A stretch of DNA of 20,598 nt from Onstottus_A sp049273835 (GTDB lineage Bacteria > Acidobacteriota > Blastocatellia > UBA7656), in the NCBI GenBank assembly GCA_049273835.1, contig JBASRM010000116.1:1-20598 (forward strand), in the 5' to 3' direction. The translations under genes and the position numbers were made by a program. Below are positions 8,677 through 16,581 of this stretch, piece by piece. Each line of letters opens with the position of its first letter. Positions within the stretch are counted from its first letter, which is position 1. Under the pieces are notes generated by a model that worked only from the letters and a program-made list of their open reading frames with translations, did not search any database and was not told where the DNA came from.

Positions 8677-10008
8677 TTAGTTTCTTCTACACTTCGCAAC
8701 TATCAAAGTAATGTCGTCGTGCTGCTCGTGGGGGCTGAACTGACGAACCTCATCGACGATTGACCCGAGCAGGGCTTGAGAGGACAACTCCCGGTATCGC
8801 TGCAACGCTTCAATCAATCGATGTTCTCCGTATTCCTCGTCCACGTCGTTGAACGCTTCGGTTACGCCGTCGGTGTAAAGGGCGAGCGTGTCCCCTGCCA
8901 GCAGCCGGCGCTCACCAATCGTGCAATCCCAGTCTTTGAACAGCCCTAACACCGTGGACGTGGAATCCAATCGCTCAATCGTATTATCGCTCCGAAGCAA
9001 GAGAGCGCATAAGTGCCCGCAATTCGCATAACGCAGACGCCGGGCTCCATCGTCATATTCGGCAAAGAATAGAGTGGCGTACGCGCCATCGCTGGTGTTC
9101 TCATAAAAGAGCCGGTTCACCGAACACAAAAGCTGTTGCGGCTGGTCCAAAGCGATGGCGCACTGGCTGCGCAGGTTCGCTTGCAGATTTGCCATCAATA
9201 GAGCGGCTGCAATTCCTTTTCCGGCAACATCGCCGATGACCAGTCCAACTCGGTCTTTACCCAGATCCAGAAAATCGTAGTAATCGCCGCCGACCTGGCG
9301 AGCCTGAATACAAACACCCGCATAATCGAGCGTAGAAAGCGGAGGGGGCGTTTGAGGAAAGAGGCGCGCCTGCACCTGTTTTGCAATTTCCAGTTCCCTA
9401 GCGGCCCGCAATTCGGATTCCTGCTTTTCGGCCATCACGCGACGTTGAGCGTCAAGCGCCTGGCTCACCTCGTCAAAACTCACCAGCGAAAAAGTGTTCC
9501 CGTCGATGTCTTCGAACCGAGTAAACACTCCGCCCCAAATCGGGGTGCGCTCTCCGAGTAGCATTGATGGCGCGGTGACATTCGAGGCCTGGCCAGTCGG
9601 AGGCGGGTTTTCCTCCTGGCGTTCATACTTGATGCGTTTCAGGCGCGGCAGACGACGAAACCTAACTCCGCGCCTGGACCACTCGTGGAACTTCGCGAGT
9701 ACATCGTCGGTAACAAACGAGACCTGCGTTGCCCGGCCGATAAGTTTGTATTCTCGAGACTCGGGCCTCGGCTGTACAAGCGCCAGGATCGCAGTTCCGT
9801 CAGGCGGAGCGACCGCCACCCATCGCTCGCCGGATTGGAGTCGGGCGTCGTAGACCAGACTGAACCCGAGTTGGTCCAGGTAAAAGCGGAGGCTCCGATC
9901 CTGATCTCGCACAAAGATTTTGATCGCATGAAAACGGAGGTAGGGGTCCTTTCGATCCGGACTGATACCCGGTTCGTCGAGCCACGCGGATGAAGGAGAG
10001 CGATCCAT
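8677..10008 (-). CDS. VOC domain fused to an RsbU/SpoIIE-type PP2C protein phosphatase
   Basis: The product has 443 residues. Residues 24-178 form a glyoxalase/VOC fold: HAIKIFVRDQDRSLRFYLDQLGFSLVYD, then FEDIDGNTFSLVSF. An unusual Pro/Arg-rich insertion lies near 118-158. Most of the usual metal ligands are replaced (for example Ser where DPDGN-x-x-E is normal), so it looks more like a ligand sensor than an enzyme. A helical linker (178-215) leads to a PP2C domain of the RsbU type (about 228-441). The metal aspartates are kept in GGDYYDF (240-246), GDVAGKG (259-265), LYTDGVTEAF (378-387) and HDDITLIVA (430-438). Such phosphatases usually act on phosphorylated anti-sigma antagonists; no anti-sigma genes are nearby. 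The start ATG has no obvious Shine-Dalgarno. Confidence 0.9.
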   Translation of the reverse strand: MDRSPSSAWLDEPGISPDRKDPYLRFHAIKIFVRDQDRSLRFYLDQLGFSLVYDARLQSGERWVAVAPPDGTAILALVQPRPESREYKLIGRATQVSFVTDDVLAKFHEWSRRGVRFRRLPRLKRIKYERQEENPPPTGQASNVTAPSMLLGERTPIWGGVFTRFEDIDGNTFSLVSFDEVSQALDAQRRVMAEKQESELRAARELEIAKQVQARLFPQTPPPLSTLDYAGVCIQARQVGGDYYDFLDLGKDRVGLVIGDVAGKGIAAALLMANLQANLRSQCAIALDQPQQLLCSVNRLFYENTSDGAYATLFFAEYDDGARRLRYANCGHLCALLLRSDNTIERLDSTSTVLGLFKDWDCTIGERRLLAGDTLALYTDGVTEAFNDVDEEYGEHRLIEALQRYRELSSQALLGSIVDEVRQFSPHEQHDDITLIVAKCRRN

Positions 10009-10517
10009 GGGCGAGATTATAGAAGGGGCAGGCCGTTTGGCCTAGTCCTGTTCCAGCGCGGATCAAGGGAAGACCGCGGAGGGCAGAACACCCTCCTCGA
10101 GCGAGCACAATAGTTATCCATAGGGTTGCGTAAGTCATAAGTCGGGACATTCGAACGCTTGTCTCTGTGTTTGAAGACGTCGACATGCGTTTTCATTCGT
10201 TCTGCTTCGTGCCAGCTCTTCTTTGCCACCACGAAACGGAGGCCGCTCCAGTGATGGGATTCCACGTTGACTCAGTCCATTCAATGGATGAATTCATTGC
10301 CATCACTTTATTCTCCAAAATGCAACGAATCGGCGGTACGTCATTCTTGAGTCAGGAAATCCTAACAGAATTTAGTGCCCGTGAGAAGTTTCAGTCGTTA
10401 GCAGGTTGAACCGCGGGCGTCCGCGATGTAGAGCACCTGCCAATTGAATGCAAACAACTGCCGCGCAGAGTTCAGTAGGGCGTGATAAGATTTTTCTTTT
10501 ACTGATACGGAGCGAAG
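10009..10517. other. Intergenic region between divergent genes, no convincing gene
   Basis: These 509 bases separate the divergently transcribed phosphatase gene and mfd, so promoters for both must lie here. Two opposed open frames exist (82 codons at 10017-10265 on minus, 80 codons at 10167-10409 on plus). Neither has a recognisable motif, ribosome-binding site or protein-like composition. A short hairpin (AGGCC-GTTT-GGCCT) lies near 10030. I could not settle on a promoter. Confidence 0.5.
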
Positions 10518-13500
10518 TTGGCCATCGAAACACCTCAGACCTACTACCCTGAAATCTTCGGGCGCCTGGTCGAGAGCCGCGAGCTCGAACAACTGGCATC
10601 CGAAATCGAGGCCGGTCGACGCACAGTCGTAGTCTCGGGTCTGGCCGGAAGCGCGCGCGCGTTGTTTCTGACCGCGCTTGAGAAGAAGCTCGGGCGCCGC
10701 GTGGTGTTCGTGGCACGATCCAATCGCGAGGTTGAAGAGTTTCAGCAGGATGTCGATTTTTTCTATTGCGCTTTGAACGGCGTCAACACCAGCGAACAGC
10801 GCGTGCTCGCGATACCTGCCGTAGAAGCCGATCCCTACGACGGCACGTCACCTCACGCCGAAGTGCTCGAACAACGCGCGCTTGCCCTTTACCGCGCAAC
10901 GCGAGGCGAGGCGCGAATAGTGCTGACCTCGGTTGGCGCGCTGGCAGAACGAACGATCTCGCCAGATCTAATGAAGGCTTCCAGCATCATCATGCGCACC
11001 GGCGAAGAGATGCCGCCCGAGTTGATCGTGGACCTGCTGATCGCCGCCGGGTACGTGCGCGAAGAGCCCGTGGGCGCAGTCGGGGAGTTCAGTTTGCGCG
11101 GAGGTATCCTCGATGTTTTCTCGCCCGCTCACGACGGTCCACACCGGATAGAGTTTTTCGGCGACGCGGTGGAATCGATTCGTGAGTTCGATCCGGATAC
11201 CCAGCGCTCGGTGGGCCGCGCTTCTGAATCAATCATTGTGCCGATGCGTGAGCTTTCGGTCAGGCGCGAAGAGTTCATGTCCTGGGCGGACGAAGCCGAG
11301 CGTCAATGGGAGGACGATCGATTCCGCCGCGATCTGAGAGCTCGGCTGGCGCACGCCGAGCGCGGAGAGCCGTTTCCCGGTTGGGAATACCTGATCCCGC
11401 TCACCCGGCCGCTCACCTCCTCCGCATTCGATTATTTCAAAGACTCGGTGCTTATCATCGACGAGCCGGTCGAGATAGAAAAACGCGCTTCCGATCTGGA
11501 AGCTTACCTCGCCGACCGGTTCGCTCGAGCGGATGACGCCGGTGAGTTGGCGCTGCCGCCGGAGAAGCTGTTTTTGACCGCCGAGGAACTCAGGGCGCGA
11601 TTTGATGTCGCCGGGCGGGTTGAGTTTCGGCTGCTGGGCCGCGATGCCGCGGCCACAGATGAGCAGTTTCGGATCGACTCGTTGACGATCAGTTTGGACT
11701 CACTCTCCGACCATGGACTGATGGAAGCCGCTTCAAAGCGAACGCGAGATTTGTTTTTGTTTACGCTCGCCGAGGGAACGCCCGACGTCTCGATGATTTC
11801 GCAATCGCCGCGACGATATCACGGCCGCGTTCAGGAGTTGGCGAACGATCTTGAATCCGAACTCCGCACCATATTGTTTGTCCTCCCGAGCCTTGGGCTG
11901 GCTGAGCGAGTGACTGGAATGCTTGCCGAGTACGGGATTACCGCTGAGCTTTTGTCTTCTCTGAACACAAACGCACGAGGGACCGGCGGGCTCGCAAGCA
12001 ACCGAATCGTCACGGTAGGCAAACTCGCGAATGGCTTTGCCCTTCCCGGGGCGGATCTGTCGGTGCTGACCGAGAGCGATGTCTTTGGTGAGGTCGAGCG
12101 CGTTGCTCTTCAACGAACAGTACCGAAGAAGGCGCGCAAAAAGCGCACCGCCGCCGCCTTTCTCTCCGACCTTGGAGACTTGAAGGTTGGCGACTACGTT
12201 GTGCACGTGGATCACGGAATCGGCCAGTTTCAAGGGCTCGTTCAAATCGCAACAGCCGGCGGACCGACCGGCAACGTCGCCGCCGGACTCGAACGCGCTC
12301 GCGGCGATAACCGCGAATTCATGCTACTCACTTATGCCGAGGGCGCTCGCCTGTATGTGCCGGTAGAACGCTTGGATCTGGTGCAGAGATATTCCGGGAG
12401 CGAAGGTCACAAGCCGCAACTGGATAAGCTGGGCGGGTTGGGATGGCAAAAAGCGAAGGCCCGAGCCAAGAGAGCAATGCGCGACATGGCCGAAGAGCTG
12501 TTAAAGCTCTACGCCGAACGCAGGCTTGTCCAGGGCCACGCTTACGGATCGGACACTCCGTGGCAGCACGAGTTCGAAGACGCGTTTGAGTATCAGCTCA
12601 CGCCCGATCAGGAAGCGGCGATCGAGGACGTGAAGGAGGGGATGGAAAGCGCGCAGCCCATGGATCGGCTGATCGTGGGCGACGTGGGCTACGGAAAGAC
12701 AGAAGTGGCTATGAGAGCCGCTTTCAAGGCGGTGATGGAAGGCAAACAGGTCGCGGTGCTCGCGCCAACGACCGTATTGGTGTATCAGCATCTCAAGACT
12801 TTCGGGCAGCGGTTCAGCCCGTTCCCCGCTCGCATCGAAATGCTCTCGCGCTTTCGAACCACGAAGGATCAGAAAGAAGTGGTGAAGGCGCTCGAAGCCG
12901 GAACGGTCGATGTTGTCATCGGCACTCACCGTCTGTTGTCAAAAGACATCCGCTTCAAAGACCTCGGCCTGCTGGTTGTCGATGAAGAGCAGCGCTTCGG
13001 GGTCGCACACAAGGAACGCATCAAGCAGTTGCGCAAGAAGGTGGACGTGATCGCGATGTCGGCCACACCCATTCCTCGCACCTTGAACATGTCGCTTGCT
13101 GGGCTGCGAGATATGTCGGTTATCGAGACGCCGCCGCGGGACCGGTTGGCGATTCAGACTCACGTCGTGCAGTTTTCGGAATCGGTTGTTCGCTCGGCAA
13201 TCGAGCTCGAGCTTCAGCGAAGCGGGCAGGCATTCTTTGTTCACAACCGCGTCGAGACGATCTACACGATAGCCGAGTTGATTCAGCGGCTGGTGCCGCA
13301 GGCGCGCATCGGTGTAGGCCACGGTCAAATGGGTGAGAGGGAGCTTGAAGAAGTCATCCTGAAGTTCATTCGGCACGATCTCGATGTGCTTGTGTGCACG
13401 ACGATCATCGAGAATGGAATAGACATTCCGCTTGCGAATACGATCATCATCAACCGCGCGGATATGTACGGTCTGGCGCAGCTCTATCAACTTCGCGGGC

Positions 13501-14207
13501 GGGTAGGACGCTCGAACCGGCGAGCTTATTCGTATTTGCTCATACCAACCGAAGACAGTCTGACCGACATCGCGCGGCGCCGGCTGGCCGCCATTCGAGA
13601 ATTCTCGGACCTCGGCGCGGGGTTCCGCATCGCGGCGCTGGACCTGGAGCTTCGCGGCGCGGGCAATTTATTGGGAGCCCAGCAGTCGGGACAGATCGAC
13701 GCGATCGGGTTTGACCTTTACACCCAAATGCTCGAACGGACGGTGAGGGAGCTAAAAGGCGAACCGGTTGATGACGAGGTCTCGGCCGCGATCAATCTGG
13801 GGGTGGACATTCGGATACCTGAAGACTACATCTACGACATGAGCCAGCGGCTGCGGACTTATAAGCGAGTGTCGTCAGCCGAGAGCGAAGAGGAGCTTGC
13901 GGACGTTCAAGCTGAGATCGGCGATCGCTACGGGCCGATACCGGAGACCATTGAGAACTTGTTCGAGTACTCACGCCTGCGTCGCGAGGCTTCGAAATTG
14001 GGGATCATATCGATCGACCGTGAGGGCGACCGGCTTGCAGTGAAGTTTACCGAGCAAGCTAAGATCGACCCGGATAAGTTAATCGCGCTGGTGTCGAGTG
14101 GCTCGGCAAGCTTCACCCCAAGCGGCGTTTTGAAGGTTGGGCTTGAGTCTCAAGACGACGCGGCAGTGTTTGTCGAGGTAAGAGAGTTATTGAATCACCT
14201 GCGTTGA
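10518..14207 (+). CDS. mfd: Transcription-repair coupling factor
   Basis: The product has 1229 residues. Mfd removes stalled RNA polymerase and recruits UvrA to the lesion. The order is as expected: a UvrB-like N-terminal module (residues 1 to about 330, with AIPAVEADPYDGTSPHAEV and EFSLRGGILDVFSP), a linker domain, the CarD-like RNA polymerase interaction domain from about 552 (KVGDYVVHVDHGIGQF), the SF2 translocase and the C-terminal D7 domain. In the translocase, Walker A is GDVGYGKTE (721-729) and the DEEQ box is 822-825. The C-terminal D7 domain covers about the last 140 residues. The interaction domain has a small Gly/Ala-rich insertion (TAGGPTGNVAAGLERARGD) before EFMLLTYAEG. The start is TTG with GGAG at 10509-10512. 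It stands alone on its strand, bounded by divergent and convergent genes. Confidence 0.97.
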   Translation: MAIETPQTYYPEIFGRLVESRELEQLASEIEAGRRTVVVSGLAGSARALFLTALEKKLGRRVVFVARSNREVEEFQQDVDFFYCALNGVNTSEQRVLAIPAVEADPYDGTSPHAEVLEQRALALYRATRGEARIVLTSVGALAERTISPDLMKASSIIMRTGEEMPPELIVDLLIAAGYVREEPVGAVGEFSLRGGILDVFSPAHDGPHRIEFFGDAVESIREFDPDTQRSVGRASESIIVPMRELSVRREEFMSWADEAERQWEDDRFRRDLRARLAHAERGEPFPGWEYLIPLTRPLTSSAFDYFKDSVLIIDEPVEIEKRASDLEAYLADRFARADDAGELALPPEKLFLTAEELRARFDVAGRVEFRLLGRDAAATDEQFRIDSLTISLDSLSDHGLMEAASKRTRDLFLFTLAEGTPDVSMISQSPRRYHGRVQELANDLESELRTILFVLPSLGLAERVTGMLAEYGITAELLSSLNTNARGTGGLASNRIVTVGKLANGFALPGADLSVLTESDVFGEVERVALQRTVPKKARKKRTAAAFLSDLGDLKVGDYVVHVDHGIGQFQGLVQIATAGGPTGNVAAGLERARGDNREFMLLTYAEGARLYVPVERLDLVQRYSGSEGHKPQLDKLGGLGWQKAKARAKRAMRDMAEELLKLYAERRLVQGHAYGSDTPWQHEFEDAFEYQLTPDQEAAIEDVKEGMESAQPMDRLIVGDVGYGKTEVAMRAAFKAVMEGKQVAVLAPTTVLVYQHLKTFGQRFSPFPARIEMLSRFRTTKDQKEVVKALEAGTVDVVIGTHRLLSKDIRFKDLGLLVVDEEQRFGVAHKERIKQLRKKVDVIAMSATPIPRTLNMSLAGLRDMSVIETPPRDRLAIQTHVVQFSESVVRSAIELELQRSGQAFFVHNRVETIYTIAELIQRLVPQARIGVGHGQMGERELEEVILKFIRHDLDVLVCTTIIENGIDIPLANTIIINRADMYGLAQLYQLRGRVGRSNRRAYSYLLIPTEDSLTDIARRRLAAIREFSDLGAGFRIAALDLELRGAGNLLGAQQSGQIDAIGFDLYTQMLERTVRELKGEPVDDEVSAAINLGVDIRIPEDYIYDMSQRLRTYKRVSSAESEEELADVQAEIGDRYGPIPETIENLFEYSRLRREASKLGIISIDREGDRLAVKFTEQAKIDPDKLIALVSSGSASFTPSGVLKVGLESQDDAAVFVEVRELLNHLR

Positions 14208-14218
14208 GGGTCAGGTAC

Positions 14219-14270
14219 CCGTAGACTGTCTAGTCTGCGGAGCACCAGCCGCAGACTAGACAGTCTACGG
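14219..14270. repeat. Perfect 22-bp inverted repeat with 8-base loop
   Basis: The arms 14219-14240 and 14249-14270 are exact reverse complements around the loop AGCACCAG. Each arm also holds a smaller dyad (AGACT...AGTCT), so the DNA could form nested hairpins or a cruciform. It lies 11 bases after the mfd stop and between convergent genes, so it may stop transcription from both sides. It lacks the T run of a classic intrinsic terminator and looks more like a dispersed palindromic (REP-like) element. Confidence 0.85.
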
Positions 14271-14328
14271 AACCTTGAGGCTGGGGCGGGCAAGCCAGAC
14301 CTGCGATCCTTCCAAGGGCGTCTGAGGC

Positions 14329-15312
14329 TCAATCCCGGAACCCGTGATCCGCAAGCCTTATCAACTCGTCAATCGCCGTCTCGTTGAACCCTCGCGACCG
14401 CATCTTCTTGATGAATGCCACGCTGACTCCGTGGTCTTGCATTCGGACCAGTTGCTCCATCGTCAAATTGTCGTAACCAATCTCCTTGAGCTCGGTGATG
14501 AACTTCGGAGTTACTCCGTGATCCACCGCTCTTGTCATTTGCTCCAGCGACAGTTCCGTGTAACCCGCGGCGCGCAGTTCGTTGATGTAACGCGGCGTGA
14601 CTCCGTGATCGACCGTTCGGATGAGCCTGTCGACCGGAAGCTGCTTGAAACCCAGCGACGCCAATTCGGTGATGAACTTTGGATTCACTCCGTGGTCGAC
14701 CATTCTGGTCAGCAGGTCTACCGATTCAACGGTGTAACCCAACGACTTCAACTCGCGGATATACTCGATGCTAACTCCGTGCTCGCCCATTCGGACCAAT
14801 TGCTCGAGTGTTGGGCGTTCGTATCCCTGGGCCTTCAGCTCGTCGATAAACGCAAGGCTGACATCGCTCAGCGTCATCGAGAACTGCTGCGATTCGGCAG
14901 GCGCCTGGTAGCCTCGACGTTGAAGCTCGCTCGCGAAGCCAGGATTGGCGGCAAAGACAAAGTGTCCCGAGCCCTTGCCGTCTTTGAACCAGCCTTCGCA
15001 GTTCAGCGTGCCGGCGTCGCGAACCAGTTGAAACTGCACGCGCGTTCCCGCGGACATCATTTGCGGTTGAGTGAGTCCCTGGAGCCGGTCGGGCGAGATG
15101 GTGAAACCCGACATACTATGGCCGCGGCCAAATCTCCCCGAGTTGTAGGTCAAAGTCAGGTTGTAGCGGTCAGTCTTGCGCGATGCTTCCATCATCCATT
15201 GACCGGTGAAGCTATCCTGTGCGCTCGCGTGCGAAGGGGCAAACCAACCTATCAAACTCAAGGCTGCCAGCGCTCCGAGCATACTTAAGGCGGTAATATT
15301 CATTGCCTTCAT
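14329..15312 (-). CDS. Exported 29-residue-repeat protein, paralogue A
   Basis: The product has 327 residues with a signal peptide ending near SHASA-QDS. Residues 35-121 form a beta-rich domain (GQWMMEASRKTDRYNLTL, and GTLNCEGWFKDGKGSGHFVF at 101-120). Residues 122-324 are one degenerate and six good copies of a 29-residue repeat; the unit-closing glycines are at 179, 208, 237, 266, 295 and 324, exactly 29 apart. A typical unit starts VTPKFITELKEIGY and ends with RxxDHG. The protein is paralogous over its full length to the next upstream gene. GGAGG at 15319-15323 lies in the 22-base gap after that gene, so it is co-transcribed. I know of no established function; the repeats look like a helical solenoid for binding. 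Confidence 0.9.
   Translation of the reverse strand: MKAMNITALSMLGALAALSLIGWFAPSHASAQDSFTGQWMMEASRKTDRYNLTLTYNSGRFGRGHSMSGFTISPDRLQGLTQPQMMSAGTRVQFQLVRDAGTLNCEGWFKDGKGSGHFVFAANPGFASELQRRGYQAPAESQQFSMTLSDVSLAFIDELKAQGYERPTLEQLVRMGEHGVSIEYIRELKSLGYTVESVDLLTRMVDHGVNPKFITELASLGFKQLPVDRLIRTVDHGVTPRYINELRAAGYTELSLEQMTRAVDHGVTPKFITELKEIGYDNLTMEQLVRMQDHGVSVAFIKKMRSRGFNETAIDELIRLADHGFRD
14341..14946 (-). repeat. Tandem 87-base (29-codon) repeat array in paralogue A
   Basis: Seven units in register, the first degenerate. They are visible in the DNA as recurring blocks around GTGATCCACCG/GTGATCGACCG and AACTTCGG or close variants. Units here favour the ending VDHG, unlike RIHG in the two neighbouring genes, so this array has been homogenised separately. 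Confidence 0.85.
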
Positions 15313-15334
15313 ATCAGACCTCCGTAGGTGATGG

Positions 15335-16417
15335 TTATTTGTCGAAGCCGTGAATCTTCAACTCGATCAGTTGGTCGATCGAGACGTCGTTAAACCCGCG
15401 CGACTTCATTTTTTGGATAAAGGCCGCGGTGACTCCGTGTATTCGCATCGCGACAAGCTGATCCGTCGATACGCGCTCGAAGCCGAGTGCCTTGACTTCT
15501 TTGATGAACTCGGTGGTGACGCCGTGGATGCGCATTGCGACCAGTTGATCGACTGAAACACGGTCATAGCCAAGCTCCTTGAGCCCCTGGATGAATTCAT
15601 TTTTCACGCCGTGAATCCGCATCGCGATTAGCTGGTCGATGGGCGGCTGCCGAAACCCCGATTCTTGCAAGCCCTTGATGAACTCCACGCCGACGCCGTG
15701 TATCCGCATCGCTACAAGCTGGTCGAGCGGCGGTTGTTCGTACCCGAGCGCTTTGAGTTCTCGAATGAACTCGGGTCGCACGCCATGAATTCGCATCGCG
15801 ACCAGATTATCAACAGGCACCCGGTCATAGCCTTCATTCTTCAGCTCCTTTATGAACTCAGCATTCGCGCCGTGAATTCGCATCGCGAAGAGATGATCGA
15901 GCGACAACCGGTCGTAGCCGACTGCATTCAGTTCGCGTATGAAGCGTAGCCCGATGTCGTGCACCGCCATCGAGAACAGTTTCTCGTCCGTCAGCTTTTC
16001 GTAGCCCAGGTTCCTCATTTCTGCGGCGAAGCTCTGATTAGGTGCAAACGTAAAATGCCCCGAGCCGTTGCCCCCTTTGAACCACCCCTCGCAATTCAGC
16101 GTTCCCGCCTCCCGGACGATCTGAAAGTTGACATTGGAGCCGCTGCCTGCCGCTTGCGCCGAGGCCAGACCTGCAAGACTCTCCATGCGAATGTTTGAAG
16201 AGGACGTGTGAAGGCCGCCTCGTTCACTTCGTCGACGGATCGTCAGATACACGAAGTCGGTTCCGGACTTCATCTCGATCATCCACTCGCCGCTGATTGA
16301 TTCCTGGGCGGCAGTGGAAGAAGTTGTCGTAGAAATCGATGCGTAACAGAGCAGCGACGTCAGGACCACAAGGGATGCTCGCAGCCCGTGTCTCAAGAGA
16401 TCTACTTTGATGTTCAT
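15335..16417 (-). CDS. Exported 29-residue-repeat protein, paralogue B
   Basis: The product has 360 residues with a signal peptide ending near STAA-QES. The N-terminal beta-rich domain (42-125) shares GTLNCEGWFKGGNGSGHFTF (105-124) with paralogue A. Residues 126-358 hold one degenerate and seven good 29-residue repeats; unit-closing glycines at 183, 212, 241, 270, 299, 328 and 357 are spaced exactly 29. Six units end in VAMRIHG or close variants, so this array is the most uniform. The last unit (AAFIQKMKSRGFNDVSIDQL) is nearly the same as the last unit of A. The ATG has AGGGAG five bases upstream. It lies 164 bases after the M56 protease gene and may have its own control (see hairpins at 16433). 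Confidence 0.9.
   Translation of the reverse strand: MNIKVDLLRHGLRASLVVLTSLLCYASISTTTSSTAAQESISGEWMIEMKSGTDFVYLTIRRRSERGGLHTSSSNIRMESLAGLASAQAAGSGSNVNFQIVREAGTLNCEGWFKGGNGSGHFTFAPNQSFAAEMRNLGYEKLTDEKLFSMAVHDIGLRFIRELNAVGYDRLSLDHLFAMRIHGANAEFIKELKNEGYDRVPVDNLVAMRIHGVRPEFIRELKALGYEQPPLDQLVAMRIHGVGVEFIKGLQESGFRQPPIDQLIAMRIHGVKNEFIQGLKELGYDRVSVDQLVAMRIHGVTTEFIKEVKALGFERVSTDQLVAMRIHGVTAAFIQKMKSRGFNDVSIDQLIELKIHGFDK
15347..16042 (-). repeat. Tandem 87-base (29-codon) repeat array in paralogue B
   Basis: Eight units in register, the first degenerate. A block close to ATTCGCATCGCGACCAG (plus-strand view) recurs every 87 bases. The DNA-level likeness between units suggests recent expansion or gene conversion within this array. 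Confidence 0.88.
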
Positions 16418-16432
16418 CTTGACTCCCTAAGC

Positions 16433-16467
16433 TGACACGCCGCCTGCGTGTCACGATCTTTTCGTGA
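16433..16467. promoter_or_regulatory. Two overlapping, mutually exclusive hairpins upstream of paralogue B
   Basis: Hairpin one has 8-bp arms (TGACACGC at 16433-16440 with GCGTGTCA at 16446-16453) and a 5-base loop. Hairpin two has 6-bp arms (TCACGA at 16451-16456 with TCGTGA at 16462-16467) and a 5-base loop. They share bases 16451-16453, so only one can form at once. They end about 15 bases before the start codon, next to the ribosome-binding site. A role as operator, attenuator or mRNA end after the protease gene is possible; none is shown. Confidence 0.45.
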
Positions 16468-16581
16468 GGGTTCCGATAAGAAATTGCCATCCGGCCGTTC
16501 AACCTTCATCTGACAACAACTCTCCCGGCAGCCGAACCTCCTGGCCCGCCCGGAAAAACCGTGTGATGTGAATCGGTCTAG

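Noticed and set aside
10017..10409. Two small opposed open frames between the phosphatase gene and mfd
   Set aside because: No Shine-Dalgarno, no recognisable motif and odd composition; the region is better read as the divergent promoter region.
15350..16198. Long open frames on the plus strand opposite the repeat proteins (also at 14344-15288 and 17026-17990)
   Set aside because: They mirror the 87-base periodicity of the real minus-strand genes; they lack ribosome-binding sites, signal peptides and family motifs, and the minus-strand products are clearly protein-like paralogues.
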